Assembly (NCBI GenBank): GCA_938028745.1
Contig: CALIZL010000103.1
Span: 1-51,421, forward strand
Origin: an uncultured Prevotella sp.
GTDB taxonomy: Bacteria > Bacteroidota > Bacteroidia > Bacteroidales > Bacteroidaceae
Length of the DNA: 51,421 nt
Direction of reading: 5' to 3'
This document shows, in pieces, positions 41,925-51,177 of the stretch (its first letter is position 1; each line of letters opens with the position of its first letter). Below the pieces are notes generated by a model. The model did not search any database. It worked only from the letters and a program-made list of their open reading frames with translations, and was not told the DNA's origin. The position numbers and the translations under genes were made by a program.

Positions 41925-43259
41925 ATGTTTAAACTAAGAAAAGAAGAGAAACCACTGGCCCTAGTGGCCTTTTTGGTGTTTGCATTGCAAAATGCACTCA
42001 CCATATATAAATACCACGACCTTTTTACACGCGTGGGATTTAGGGGCTATTGGGTGCTGTTTCACGAGATGTTCCATGTTTCGGGCTACGATGCCTACTC
42101 GTGTATCTATCTTTCAAACGGAAAAATATACTACGAACTCTCGCGCCATCCGCTGTTCGGTCCGTTGCTCGCACCCTTCTATTGGCTCAACGATGCCATC
42201 ATCAAGCAATTCGATTTCAACGCCGCCATCTACATCATGGCCGTGTTGCTAACACTCAGTGCCACCCTCAGCGCGTTGTTGTTGTTTCGCATTTTGCGTT
42301 CGCAAATAGGCTTAAAGCTGGCAGATGCCCTTGCGCTTACCGCGCTGTTGTTCTCGTTTGCATCAATTATGTTGGCCGTCATGCTACCCGACCACTTTTG
42401 CTTTTCGTTGCTATTGCTCATCCTCACCTTATATATAGCCAACAAAGGCAAGGCTATGGCATGGTGGCAAACGGCACTGCTGCTGCTGTTTACGGCTGGC
42501 ATAACGCTTAGCAACGGCGCAAAAACACTCTTGGCCGACCTCTTCGGCACGGGTAAGGCCTTCTTTAAGCCACGCCGCCTGCTGCTGGCTGGCGTGTTGC
42601 CGCTAGTTGTTTTAGGTGCCGCCTTCTATGCCCAATACACGCTACAACTGCTACCTCGCGAGCAGGAGTCGGCAAGGATTGAGGCGCAAGTGCAAAAAAA
42701 GAACCCCAATGCCATTAAGCGCAGTGTGGCGCACGAGGCCCGAAAGGAACGAATTATCGGCAAACCAATGGGTAACGACCCCGTACTAAAATGGACCGAC
42801 AAGGACACACCACGACTAACGAGCGTGGTGGAAAACGTGTTTGGCGAGAGCATACAGCTGCATCGCGACCATTTATTGGAAGATCTGTTTATCTCGCGCC
42901 CTGTTGTTGTGCATTACGAGCATTGGTTTTTCTACGCCGTGGAGGCTTTCGTGGTGGTGCTTTTCGTTGCAGGACTGCTTTGCGGCATGCGCCAAAGGCT
43001 GCTTTGGCTCTGCCTGTCGTGGCTGGGGGTAGACATCTTTTTGCACATTATTCTGGGGTTCGGGCTGAACGAGGCCTACATCATGGGCACCCATTGGCTG
43101 TTCATCATCCCCATCGCCATAGCCTTTATGCTCAAGCGTCTGTCGGCCAAGCCCGCCCTTGTGCTGCGCTGGGCAATTGTGGCATTGGCCCTCTATCTCT
43201 ACGCTTACAACGCACGGCTCGTCTTCCAATTTATGTCTCATCCCTTAACCATTGGCTAA
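41925..43259 (+). CDS. DUF6080 membrane protein
   Basis: The 444-residue integral-membrane protein of unknown function has about ten hydrophobic segments. It is a paralogue of the second part of the GtrA fusion at 39.1 kb. Shared segments are FHVSGYDAY, SRHPLFGP, LPDHFCFSL, ISLNNG versus ITLSNGAKTL, ENVFGESIQLHRDHLLED (near 302-319) and GFGLNEAYIMGTHW. The pattern of an early luminal loop with D/H residues and many membrane helices resembles GT-C glycosyltransferases, but no direct motif proves this. It is separated from the fusion by repeat copy 3 and is followed after 15 nt by the helicase gene. Confidence 0.75.
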   Translation: MFKLRKEEKPLALVAFLVFALQNALTIYKYHDLFTRVGFRGYWVLFHEMFHVSGYDAYSCIYLSNGKIYYELSRHPLFGPLLAPFYWLNDAIIKQFDFNAAIYIMAVLLTLSATLSALLLFRILRSQIGLKLADALALTALLFSFASIMLAVMLPDHFCFSLLLLILTLYIANKGKAMAWWQTALLLLFTAGITLSNGAKTLLADLFGTGKAFFKPRRLLLAGVLPLVVLGAAFYAQYTLQLLPREQESARIEAQVQKKNPNAIKRSVAHEARKERIIGKPMGNDPVLKWTDKDTPRLTSVVENVFGESIQLHRDHLLEDLFISRPVVVHYEHWFFYAVEAFVVVLFVAGLLCGMRQRLLWLCLSWLGVDIFLHIILGFGLNEAYIMGTHWLFIIPIAIAFMLKRLSAKPALVLRWAIVALALYLYAYNARLVFQFMSHPLTIG

Positions 43260-43274
43260 ACGTCACAGCGCAAC

Positions 43275-46200
43275 ATGCCCAACCCACGCACATACATCAC
43301 TGCCGACGAGTTGTTTCGCCGCATCGGTCACACTTTATCCACGGCAACCACAAACCCCGAAAGCATCAACAAGCAGCTGCACGACACCCTTTCGCTGGCC
43401 TGCGACGGTGCATTGCAAGACAGTTTACAGGCCTTCGGCAATTTATTTTCCAAGGTAGACTTTCTTTGCAAACGGCATCGCATCGCCCTGCGCGATGTGG
43501 TGGCCATACAACAGATGCGTAGGGAGAGCAATAAGGCACTGCCCATACCCGCGGCAGACGTGCCATATCATTGTAGGGCCCTAGCTATCTTCGTGTCGGC
43601 TGTGTACAACAAGCACATCCCCAGCATGCTTGTTGGGCGCATCGCACCCACAAACAAGCCGCCAAAAGAGTTGCGACACGTGGACTTTCGCTACCTGCGC
43701 TGCATCGTAGACCAATGCAACGACAACTGCATAATGGTGAAAATAGACCACGAAAGCTATGAAGAGCCTATGGTTCTGAACTTAGAGACAGAAGAACAAG
43801 CCTACCTTAAACCCCTGCTCCGCATAGGAATGCAACTCAACTTGCTAGATTGCACCAAGCAAGGCCATGCGCTTTTGCCGCGATTGGTGGTGATAGAGCC
43901 CGACTTTCTGCTCGACATCAGTGCCATCGCACGCTGCTTTACCGATTACGGACACCACCCCTTGGCCTATACCGTCAACAGAATGGGGGCCAATGCCAAT
44001 TCGCAAGCCATACTGGTGGGTAGCTTTGCGGGCGCAGCACTAGACGACATCATTAACAACAACACCGATTACGACTGGCGACAAACCTTTACCAACACCT
44101 TTAAAGAGCGCACAATGGACTTTTGCACCTGCCCCGACCTCAACGTGCGAGAGCCTTTTCGCGAGGTGGCAGTTAACCAAGCCAACAACATTGAAGAGAT
44201 TGTAGACCGCCTTTTCGATAACGAACAAGAGGGGTTCGACCGCTCGAAAGCCTTGCTCGAACCCTCGTTCGTGTGCGAAGAACTGGGCTTGCAAGGTCGC
44301 GTTGACCTCATGACGAGCGATTTTCGACTGCTGGTGGAACAGAAATCGGGTGCTAATTACAACATTCAACGCAACCAACCCAACGAGTATGGCAGCTTTC
44401 AAAAAGAAGACCATTATGTGCAATTGCTGCTATATTACGGCGTTTTGCGCCACAACTTCCGCCTGTCTAACCATCAAGTAGACATCCGTCTGCTTTATTC
44501 CAAATACCCTTTGCCCGGCGGATTGGTGGTGGTGGCCTATCTGCAACGCCTTTTTCACGAGGCCATACGCCTGCGCAACGAAATTGTGGCGCAAGAATTT
44601 GGCATCGCCCAACAAGGCTTTGACAGCGTTATCGACAAGCTTTCGCCCGACACGCTGAACCAAAACCAACTCTGTTCTACCTTCTATCATCGTTATCTCG
44701 AACCCCAAATTGCAGCCGTAACCACACCGTTGCATAAGCTAGAAACACTGGAACGCGCCTACGTCTGCCGCATGCTTACCTTCATTTACAACGAACAGTT
44801 GTTGGCAAAGGTTGGCGCACAACAGACGCAAGGCCACAGCGGAGCCGACCTTTGGAACATGCCGTTGGCTGAAAAACGAGAAACGGGAAACATTTTTACC
44901 GCCCTTAAACTGCAAAAGGCAGAGAAGAGCAACAGCTATAATGGGGTGGACACGCTAACGTTCGACGTGCCTGAACAGGCCGACGACTTCCTTCCGAACT
45001 TTCGTCGCGGCGACATGGTGTACCTCTATGCCTACGAGCCCGATGCCGAACCCGACGTGCGGCAAAGCATTTTGTTTAAAGGCGTGCTGGTAGACATCGC
45101 CGTTGGGCAGATTGTTGTGCACCTGAACGATGGTCTGCAAAACGACAACTACTTGCAAGGCGATAAGCATTTTGCCATAGAACATGCCACAAGCGACGTG
45201 GGTAGCACATCGGCCGTGAAGGCTTTACATAGCTTTGCCACGGCCAACGCTCAGCGCAAAGCCTTGCTACTGGGGCAAAGAGGACCGCAATACGATGCCG
45301 CGGCGGAACTGTCGCGAAGTTATCATCCCAGTTACGACGAGGTGTTGCTGCGCATAAAACAAGCGCGCGACTACTTTTTGCTTGTTGGTCCGCCTGGAAC
45401 GGGCAAGACTTCGATGGCCCTGCGCTTTATCGTTGAAGAGCAAGCGGGTAACATTCTGCTGATGTCGTACACCAACAGGGCGGTAGACGAGATATGCGAC
45501 ATGCTGCTATCTGCTGAAATTCCTTTCCTTCGCATCGGCAACGAATACAGCTGCGACGAACGTTTTCGCCCCTTTTTGCTAGACCGTTTGGTGGACAGCG
45601 ACCCCAAATTGAGCCTTATCAAGCAGCGTATCGCAGCCTGCCGCGTATTTGTTGGCACAACATCCACCATGCAATCGCGATCCAACATCTTTGCGTTGAA
45701 ACACTTCGACCTGGCCGTTATCGACGAGGCATCGCAGATATTAGAACCCAACATCGTGGGTTTGCTCTCTGCCAATCTGCCTCACGACACGGCCATTTCC
45801 CACGGATTGCGCCCCCAAAGCGACAGTTTGCCTGCCATAGACAAGTTTGTGCTTATTGGCGACCATAAGCAATTGCCCGCCGTGGTTCAACAAAACGCTG
45901 CCCAAGCCGCCGTGAACCACCCGCAACTAAATGCCATCGGCATAACCGATTGTCGCCAATCGCTCTTCGAACGGTTGATACATTGGGAACGAAGTCAAGG
46001 TCGCACGCGTTTCATCGGCACACTTAACCGCCAAGGACGCATGCACCCACACATCGCACGCTTCCCCAACGAGATGTTTTATGCCCACGAACGGCTCGAT
46101 GTGGTGCCGTGTCCGCATCAGGAAGAGCAACAACTTGACTACAACCTGCCATCGCAAGACGTGCTAGACGACCAGCTGAAAGCCCATCGCCTGCTGTTCT

Positions 46201-46691
46201 TCGCGGCAGAAAACAACGAAAACGAAAGTCCATCAGACAAGGCTAACCCTGCCGAGGCGCGCATCGTGGCTCGCATATTGGGGCGCATCCACCGCTTTTA
46301 CGGCAAGCACTTCGATGCCAACCGCACTGTTGGGGTCATCGTTCCTTACCGAAACCAAATTGCGATGATACGTCGCGAGTTGCAAAAGCTGGGTATCGCC
46401 GAGTTGAACGGCATCACCATCGACACCGTTGAACGCTATCAGGGGTCGCAAAGAGATGTTATTGTCTATTCGTTCACCATCACTCACCGCTACCAACTGG
46501 ACTTCCTCACTGCCAATTGCTTTGAAGAAGACGGCCGAATTATCGACCGCAAACTGAACGTGGCACTCACACGAGCACGCAAACAGATGATTATAACGGG
46601 ACACATTCCCACCCTAAGCCATAACCGAACGTTCAAGGCGCTTATCCAACACGTAAGGGAAAATGGATTGGTGGTGGAAGGAAGCGTGTGA
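43275..46691 (+). CDS. Dna2-like nuclease-helicase, SF1B
   Basis: The 1138-residue protein combines a PD-(D/E)XK nuclease region and a superfamily 1 helicase of the Dna2/NAM7/UPF1 type. GRVDLMTSDFRLLVEQKSG (about 337-356) and the downstream QLLLYYGVL give the D, ExK and QxxxY elements of a Cas4/Dna2-like nuclease. Helicase motifs are Walker A GPPGTGKTS (705-713), Walker B VIDEASQ (about 814), GDHKQLPAVV (about 862), TIDTVERYQGSQRDV (about 1048) and NVALTRARKQ (about 1095). The four cysteines of an Fe-S nuclease are not evident. Such proteins process DNA or RNA ends in repair; some related enzymes serve in phage defence. It shares an operon with the DUF6080 gene. Confidence 0.85.
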   Translation: MPNPRTYITADELFRRIGHTLSTATTNPESINKQLHDTLSLACDGALQDSLQAFGNLFSKVDFLCKRHRIALRDVVAIQQMRRESNKALPIPAADVPYHCRALAIFVSAVYNKHIPSMLVGRIAPTNKPPKELRHVDFRYLRCIVDQCNDNCIMVKIDHESYEEPMVLNLETEEQAYLKPLLRIGMQLNLLDCTKQGHALLPRLVVIEPDFLLDISAIARCFTDYGHHPLAYTVNRMGANANSQAILVGSFAGAALDDIINNNTDYDWRQTFTNTFKERTMDFCTCPDLNVREPFREVAVNQANNIEEIVDRLFDNEQEGFDRSKALLEPSFVCEELGLQGRVDLMTSDFRLLVEQKSGANYNIQRNQPNEYGSFQKEDHYVQLLLYYGVLRHNFRLSNHQVDIRLLYSKYPLPGGLVVVAYLQRLFHEAIRLRNEIVAQEFGIAQQGFDSVIDKLSPDTLNQNQLCSTFYHRYLEPQIAAVTTPLHKLETLERAYVCRMLTFIYNEQLLAKVGAQQTQGHSGADLWNMPLAEKRETGNIFTALKLQKAEKSNSYNGVDTLTFDVPEQADDFLPNFRRGDMVYLYAYEPDAEPDVRQSILFKGVLVDIAVGQIVVHLNDGLQNDNYLQGDKHFAIEHATSDVGSTSAVKALHSFATANAQRKALLLGQRGPQYDAAAELSRSYHPSYDEVLLRIKQARDYFLLVGPPGTGKTSMALRFIVEEQAGNILLMSYTNRAVDEICDMLLSAEIPFLRIGNEYSCDERFRPFLLDRLVDSDPKLSLIKQRIAACRVFVGTTSTMQSRSNIFALKHFDLAVIDEASQILEPNIVGLLSANLPHDTAISHGLRPQSDSLPAIDKFVLIGDHKQLPAVVQQNAAQAAVNHPQLNAIGITDCRQSLFERLIHWERSQGRTRFIGTLNRQGRMHPHIARFPNEMFYAHERLDVVPCPHQEEQQLDYNLPSQDVLDDQLKAHRLLFFAAENNENESPSDKANPAEARIVARILGRIHRFYGKHFDANRTVGVIVPYRNQIAMIRRELQKLGIAELNGITIDTVERYQGSQRDVIVYSFTITHRYQLDFLTANCFEEDGRIIDRKLNVALTRARKQMIITGHIPTLSHNRTFKALIQHVRENGLVVEGSV

Positions 46692-46942
46692 AAGAGCGAG
46701 TTTATGAATGGGGTGAGGATGAGAATTTCATCCTACTCATCTTATATATACGTGCCTACCGGCACGTGAAAGGCACCAATTTAGATAACAAACAACTTCC
46801 TGTGCGTTTGCTTCCAGGCCTCCTTTATGTGAAATACGCACCGTTCAAGATACCAAATAACTTATAACCCCCATGTACATGTTAGTGGTGGTGTTGCAAT
46901 AACTACCTCTAAAACGTTTAATATGAGAGAAGAATATGAGTC
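46692..46942. other. Convergent spacer with GC hairpin
   Basis: No gene. ACGTGCC and GGCACGT (46750-46767) form a 7-bp perfect stem around TACC. No T-run follows, so terminator function for the helicase or guaD transcripts is only possible. Confidence 0.5.
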
Positions 46943-47410
46943 TCAATACTCGGTCTTCTCCGTCTTCTCCTCCCACATTTTAAAGGCATTGATGGCCTCG
47001 TTGGGCAGCAACAGTTCCATATTCTTGCTGCGTTCGCTGGGTTTCAACGCCATTTCGTGGTAGATAAAATCGTCGTCGAAACCGATATTGGCGGCATCTT
47101 CGCGGTTGTTGGCGTAGTAAACGTTGTCGAGACGCGCCCAATAAATGGCACCCAGACACATCGGACAAGGCTCGCACGAGGTGTAAATGTCGCACCCCGA
47201 AAGGTTAAACGTGCCCAACTTACTACTAGCCAACCTAATGGCGCTTACCTCTGCATGCGCCGTAGGGTCGTGATCTAAGGTAACACGATTGGCTGCCTCG
47301 GCAATAATCTCACCTTTGCGTGCTATCACCGCCCCAAAAGGGCCACCTCCGTTTTTCACACTTTCTTCGCTCAGAGCTATTGCCCTGCGCATCAGTTCCT
47401 CATTGTTCAT
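46943..47410 (-). CDS. guaD: Guanine deaminase-type nucleoside deaminase
   Basis: This is a zinc-dependent deaminase of the CDA fold. The 155 residues contain GGPFGAVI, the active-site motif TAHAEVSAIR (H52, E54) and the zinc cysteines in SCEPCPMCLGAIYWAR (C79, C82). The C-terminal GFDDDFIYHEM and the closing KTEY resemble Bacillus subtilis GuaD (guanine to xanthine). Length is the same as GuaD. A tRNA-type adenosine deaminase role is less likely because of these C-terminal features. It starts 2 nt after the aat stop, so the two are co-transcribed. Confidence 0.87.
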   Translation of the reverse strand: MNNEELMRRAIALSEESVKNGGGPFGAVIARKGEIIAEAANRVTLDHDPTAHAEVSAIRLASSKLGTFNLSGCDIYTSCEPCPMCLGAIYWARLDNVYYANNREDAANIGFDDDFIYHEMALKPSERSKNMELLLPNEAINAFKMWEEKTEKTEY

Positions 47411-47412
47411 TT

Positions 47413-48057
47413 TTATTCTTTCTGTATAATCTTAAGGTAATCGTCGTACGCGATAAACCGCCCACCCATCGAGCGCAAGTGCGGCGTTTCAAATTGGCAG
47501 TCGATTATTAGGCCGCCATGTTCGCTCATATAATGCGCCAAGTGGATAAGGGCAAGCTTGCTAGCACTGGGTGCCAACGAGAACATACTCTCGCCAAAGA
47601 AACAACGGCCGATGGTTACGCCGTAAAGACCACCCACCAGTCGGTCGCTTTGCCACACTTCAACACTGGCGGCGAACCCCTGTTCGTGCATCTTGCGGTA
47701 GGCTTTCACCATATCAACCCCCAGCCAAGCCCCATCTTCCTTGATGCGCAGTCGACTGCAATGTCTTATCACCTCGTCGAACTCTTGGTTAAAGGTAACA
47801 TGATAGGTCCCTCTGTTTATCAACGAGCGCATGGAATGCGACACATGAACCTCGGCAGGGAAGATAACAAACCGCTGCATGGGGCAATACCACAATATCT
47901 CGCGGTTGTAGCGGAACGAGTACCACGGGAAAATGCCGTAACTGTAAGCCAGCAACATGCGGTCTACCGACAAGTCTCCGCCAACAGCCAGCAAGCCGTC
48001 GGGTTCACCCAGATGCGGGTCGGGGAACGAGAGTGTTTTATCTAACGCGAACACCAT
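47413..48057 (-). CDS. aat: Leucyl/phenylalanyl-tRNA--protein transferase
   Basis: Aat adds Leu or Phe from charged tRNA to proteins with N-terminal Lys or Arg, marking them for ClpS/ClpAP. The 214-residue protein opens with FPDPHLGEPDGLLAVGGDLS and contains AYSYGIFPW, the conserved W of ILWYCP and the acceptor segment FFGESMFS. It ends with the GGLIIDCQ region. All are standard. It lies 212 nt after clpA in the same direction, completing an N-degron gene group. Confidence 0.95.
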   Translation of the reverse strand: MVFALDKTLSFPDPHLGEPDGLLAVGGDLSVDRMLLAYSYGIFPWYSFRYNREILWYCPMQRFVIFPAEVHVSHSMRSLINRGTYHVTFNQEFDEVIRHCSRLRIKEDGAWLGVDMVKAYRKMHEQGFAASVEVWQSDRLVGGLYGVTIGRCFFGESMFSLAPSASKLALIHLAHYMSEHGGLIIDCQFETPHLRSMGGRFIAYDDYLKIIQKE

Positions 48058-48269
48058 AGTTAATTAGGAATTTGGTTAACACCATCAACGCTCCAAAACG
48101 TCTTCGCCGCATATACGGATACGGCAAAGGAAAAGATTGTTTTTGAAACGCAGAATTCCCCCCTCAACGACCTTTTCAGCCCATTGTATGCGTAAAGATT
48201 GCTATATGTAGAAACAAACTTGGGCATTGCGAGAGAGATTTTTAAAACGATGTTAGCGGTTGTAGCAGC

Positions 48270-50531
48270 TCATTTAGGCACTTCGAGCACCAGCTGCACA
48301 TTGGTGTCGGCGGGTGTTGGCGGTTCGTGGCCTTTCGTTTTCACGATGGCCTTGCCGCCTTTTTTCAGCTTTCCGAAAAGCATTTCTCGGGTAAGCAGTG
48401 GTTTTAGCAATGCGGCGATAACGCGATCCATTTCGCGTGCGCCATACTGCGGTGTGAAACCCTTTCGCAACAGGTAGCTTTCGGCCGCGTCATCGAGCGT
48501 AAGCTCCACGTTGCGCGCAGCCAACTGCTGTTGCAGGGCCTTTATTTTCTTCTTCAATATCAGTTGTGCCATAGGCTCGTCCATATCGCGGAACACCACG
48601 GTGGCCGAGAGGCGGTTGATAAATTCGGGTTTAAACGTCTTCTTAACCTGCGCCATCATAGCCTCGCCACGCGACACATTGCCGGCAAATCCCACACTGG
48701 CTTGCGAGGCAAATTGTGCACCGGCGTTGCTCGTCATGATGAGAACAACATTGCGGAAGTCGGCTTTCTGACCTTTATTATCCGTCAATCGGGCATAATC
48801 CATCACTTGCAGCAGGATGTTGTAGATGTCGGCGTGGGCCTTTTCTATCTCGTCGAGCAGCAACACGCAGTTGGGCGTCTTGCGTATCGCATCGGTAAGC
48901 AGACCGCCATCCTCATATCCCACGTATCCCGCAGGCGAACCAATGAGTTTTGCCACAGCATGTTTCTCGGTGTATTCGCTCATGTCGAACCGCACCAATT
49001 CAATACCCAGCTCAGTGGCCAACACACGTGCCACCTCTGTTTTTCCCACGCCCGTAGGTCCAACAAACAGCATGGCAGCCAGCGGTTTCCCCTCTTCGGT
49101 AAGCCCGGCCTTAGCCGTCTGTATGGCTTGCGTAACCAATTCCACGGCTTGGTTCTGACCGTAAATCAGTTCTTTCATGCGCTTTTCCAGCGTAAACAGT
49201 GCCTCGTTGCCATCGTCTTTCAAGGCAACGGCCTGCACCTTGCACACTTTCGTAAGCACATCGGCCACCAAGGCCTTGTCCACTTTCTGCCGTTTCGTGG
49301 GCAAAGGGTGCATTTGGCGGTAGGCTCCGGCCTCGTCAATCAAGTCGATAGCCTTGTCGGGCAGGAACCTATCGTTAACATACTTGGCACTGGCATGCAC
49401 GGCAAAGTCGATAACTTCAGGCGAATAGTGCACATTATGGAACTTCTCGTACTGCCTTTTCAGTCCGTTAAGTATCTTGATTGCCTCTTCGGGCGACGGT
49501 TCGGGCACGTCTATCTGTTGGAAACGGCGCACAATACCAGCACTCTTGGCAAAATAGCGGTTGTATTCGGCATAGGTTGTGCTACCGATAAAGCGCACCT
49601 CTCCCCCTTCCAGATAGGGTTTCAGCATGTTCGATGCGTCCATTGAGCCTTCGCTCGAACGGCCTGCACCCACCAAGTTGTGTATTTCGTCGATGTAAAG
49701 GATGGTGTTTCCCTCCGTCAGCAGTCCGTTCATCACCTGCTTAATGCGCTTTTCCAAGTCGCCCCGAAATTGCGTTCCGGCCAAGATGGTGCCCATGTCC
49801 ATTTGGTAAATGCGGCATCCCCTCAGCCTTTGCGGCACGTCGCCCCGCTCTATCATGGCCGCCAGCCCATACACCAAGGATGTTTTGCCCACACCAGGTT
49901 CGCCCACATGCAGCGGGTTGTTCTTTTCCTTGCGGCACAACACCTGTATGGTGCGTTGCAGTTCTTCTTCCCTTCCAATAAGCGGATTATGTTTTTTGTA
50001 CGTGTCGTTCACGCATGTAACGAGCGAACGCCACGGTGCCTCTTCCTCATCTTCCTCATCATCGTTGCCGAAGACGGGCATGCCGTCGTCTTCATCATAC
50101 AGTTCCACCAGTTCGGCCACGAAGTTAGAGGCGTTCTCGCCCAGCTGCCTGCTCAGCAGATAAGCCGCATCAGAGTTTTGCAAGCCCAGAAGTGCCGTTA
50201 CCAAATGCGGCACTTGCAGCATGTCCACATCGGCCATCATGGCCAGCTTGCGGGCATTGGTAAGCACTTCGGCCGTCTGCACCGAATTTTCCGGCACATG
50301 AAACCACTCCGTGGGCACCTTTTCCATCTTCCCCACCACGTTGTCTAGCTGGGCCATCAGCCTAGTGGTGTTGCCCCCCGATGCTTGTAATGCAATAGAA
50401 AAGTTATCTAAGTTTGTCATGGCCATGAGCAGATGCTCGGGTGTGACAAACTCGTTCCTGTACAACATGCAATAGTTCAACGCACTATTGAGTACTTGGT
50501 CGGTTTCATGAGAATTGATATATATTGGCAT
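48270..50531 (-). CDS. clpA: ATP-dependent Clp protease ATPase ClpA
   Basis: ClpA is the hexameric unfoldase that feeds ClpP. The 753 residues have the N-domain (1-145), an acidic linker (EDDGMPVFGNDDEEDEEE, about 147-164) and two AAA+ domains. The first Walker A is GEPGVGKTS (210-218) and the second is GPTGVGKTE (about 491-499); FIGSTTYAEY and LLLDEIEKAH are also present. The ClpP-contact loop reads SVGF where E. coli has IGL, followed by VKKTFKPEFINRL. The absence of a long middle coiled coil rules out ClpB and ClpC. It starts 5 nt after clpS. ClpP is not in the window. Confidence 0.95.
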   Translation of the reverse strand: MPIYINSHETDQVLNSALNYCMLYRNEFVTPEHLLMAMTNLDNFSIALQASGGNTTRLMAQLDNVVGKMEKVPTEWFHVPENSVQTAEVLTNARKLAMMADVDMLQVPHLVTALLGLQNSDAAYLLSRQLGENASNFVAELVELYDEDDGMPVFGNDDEEDEEEAPWRSLVTCVNDTYKKHNPLIGREEELQRTIQVLCRKEKNNPLHVGEPGVGKTSLVYGLAAMIERGDVPQRLRGCRIYQMDMGTILAGTQFRGDLEKRIKQVMNGLLTEGNTILYIDEIHNLVGAGRSSEGSMDASNMLKPYLEGGEVRFIGSTTYAEYNRYFAKSAGIVRRFQQIDVPEPSPEEAIKILNGLKRQYEKFHNVHYSPEVIDFAVHASAKYVNDRFLPDKAIDLIDEAGAYRQMHPLPTKRQKVDKALVADVLTKVCKVQAVALKDDGNEALFTLEKRMKELIYGQNQAVELVTQAIQTAKAGLTEEGKPLAAMLFVGPTGVGKTEVARVLATELGIELVRFDMSEYTEKHAVAKLIGSPAGYVGYEDGGLLTDAIRKTPNCVLLLDEIEKAHADIYNILLQVMDYARLTDNKGQKADFRNVVLIMTSNAGAQFASQASVGFAGNVSRGEAMMAQVKKTFKPEFINRLSATVVFRDMDEPMAQLILKKKIKALQQQLAARNVELTLDDAAESYLLRKGFTPQYGAREMDRVIAALLKPLLTREMLFGKLKKGGKAIVKTKGHEPPTPADTNVQLVLEVPK

Positions 50532-50536
50532 GGCGG

Positions 50537-50839
50537 TTATCCAGGTTGACAGGTTAAACGTAGCGGGTAGCCGGCATGGCGCGCCATGTCTGTGGCCTTA
50601 CTCACTTTCGACATGGCCACATCGTAGCTATAAACGCCCACAACGGCCTTGTCGCTTCTATGCACGGCAAGCATCAGGGCCTCGGCTTCGGTCTCCGACT
50701 TAAAGAACACGACTTTCAATATCATCACAACGAAGTCCATTGTGGTGAAGTCGTCGTTATGAATAAGCACCTTATATTTGCGCGGTTCGCGCAGATTGGT
50801 GCGTACGCGCTCTCTAATTGCCTCTTGTTGCTTTGCCAT
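50537..50839 (-). CDS. clpS: N-degron adaptor ClpS
   Basis: ClpS binds proteins with N-terminal Leu, Phe, Trp or Tyr and hands them to ClpA. The 100-residue protein has KYKVLIHNDDFTTMDFVV, with N28, D29 and D30 contacting the N-terminal amine and M34 at the specificity-gate position. H60 in LMLAVH is the third contact, as in E. coli (N34, D35, M40, H66). The frame runs from 50866, but the start at MAKQQEAIRE (50839) is chosen because a -7 box ends only 7 nt before it. It is the first gene of clpS-clpA-aat-guaD. Confidence 0.94.
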   Translation of the reverse strand: MAKQQEAIRERVRTNLREPRKYKVLIHNDDFTTMDFVVMILKVVFFKSETEAEALMLAVHRSDKAVVGVYSYDVAMSKVSKATDMARHAGYPLRLTCQPG

Positions 50840-50846
50840 ACAAGTG

Positions 50847-50854
50847 CAAATATA
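50847..50854 (-). promoter_or_regulatory. Promoter -7 box of clpS, near-leaderless
   Basis: TATATTTG on the minus strand lies 7 nt before the ATG, so the transcript would start at or within a few bases of the start codon. The palindrome GTGCGAATGCAC (50856-50867) sits just upstream of the box and may be an operator. Confidence 0.5.
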
Positions 50855-50867
50855 GTGCGAATGCACG

Positions 50868-51177
50868 AAAGTGCAAAATTTTTTAGCTTAAAACATTGGC
50901 CCAAAACGCAGTTTTTCCTAATGTGATACAACCTTTCAGCCATGTAGGACAAGATGTAGGGCACATAAGAAGGTAGAAACTGCATACAAAAACGCATAGC
51001 AATGCTTTTTAAAGCGTAAAACCTTCTTGTCTTTATACCCAATTCGGCTGTTATAGCCTGTGCAGATTTTGTTTAGAACTCATAAACTTAACAACTCACA
51101 GCTCCATCAAACCCACACCCCACCCTTCTTGTCAACTCGCCAACTTATTAACTCGTTAACCAACAAACCCACCAAAT
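50868..51177. repeat. Intergenic stretch with CAACTC/TTAACTC tract
   Basis: No supported gene; frames here are extensions of clpS or noise. From about 51075 to 51170 the sequence is made of words such as AACTCATAAACTTAACAACTC and CAACTCGCCAACTTATT, the left-hand flank type of repeat family 1. Confidence 0.6.

Noticed and set aside
42791..43522. 243-codon plus-strand frame
   Set aside because: It overlaps the DUF6080 and helicase genes in another frame, and its product is a low-complexity R/H/A-rich string.
33154..46691. O-antigen or capsule cluster
   Set aside because: No Wzx, Wzy, nucleotide-sugar synthesis genes or ordinary GT-A/GT-B glycosyltransferases are present; the genes fit decoration and polyprenyl-phosphate sugar steps instead.
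48531..49646. 371-codon plus-strand frame
   Set aside because: It lies wholly antisense to clpA, whose motifs are complete. Long antisense frames are expected from the codon bias.
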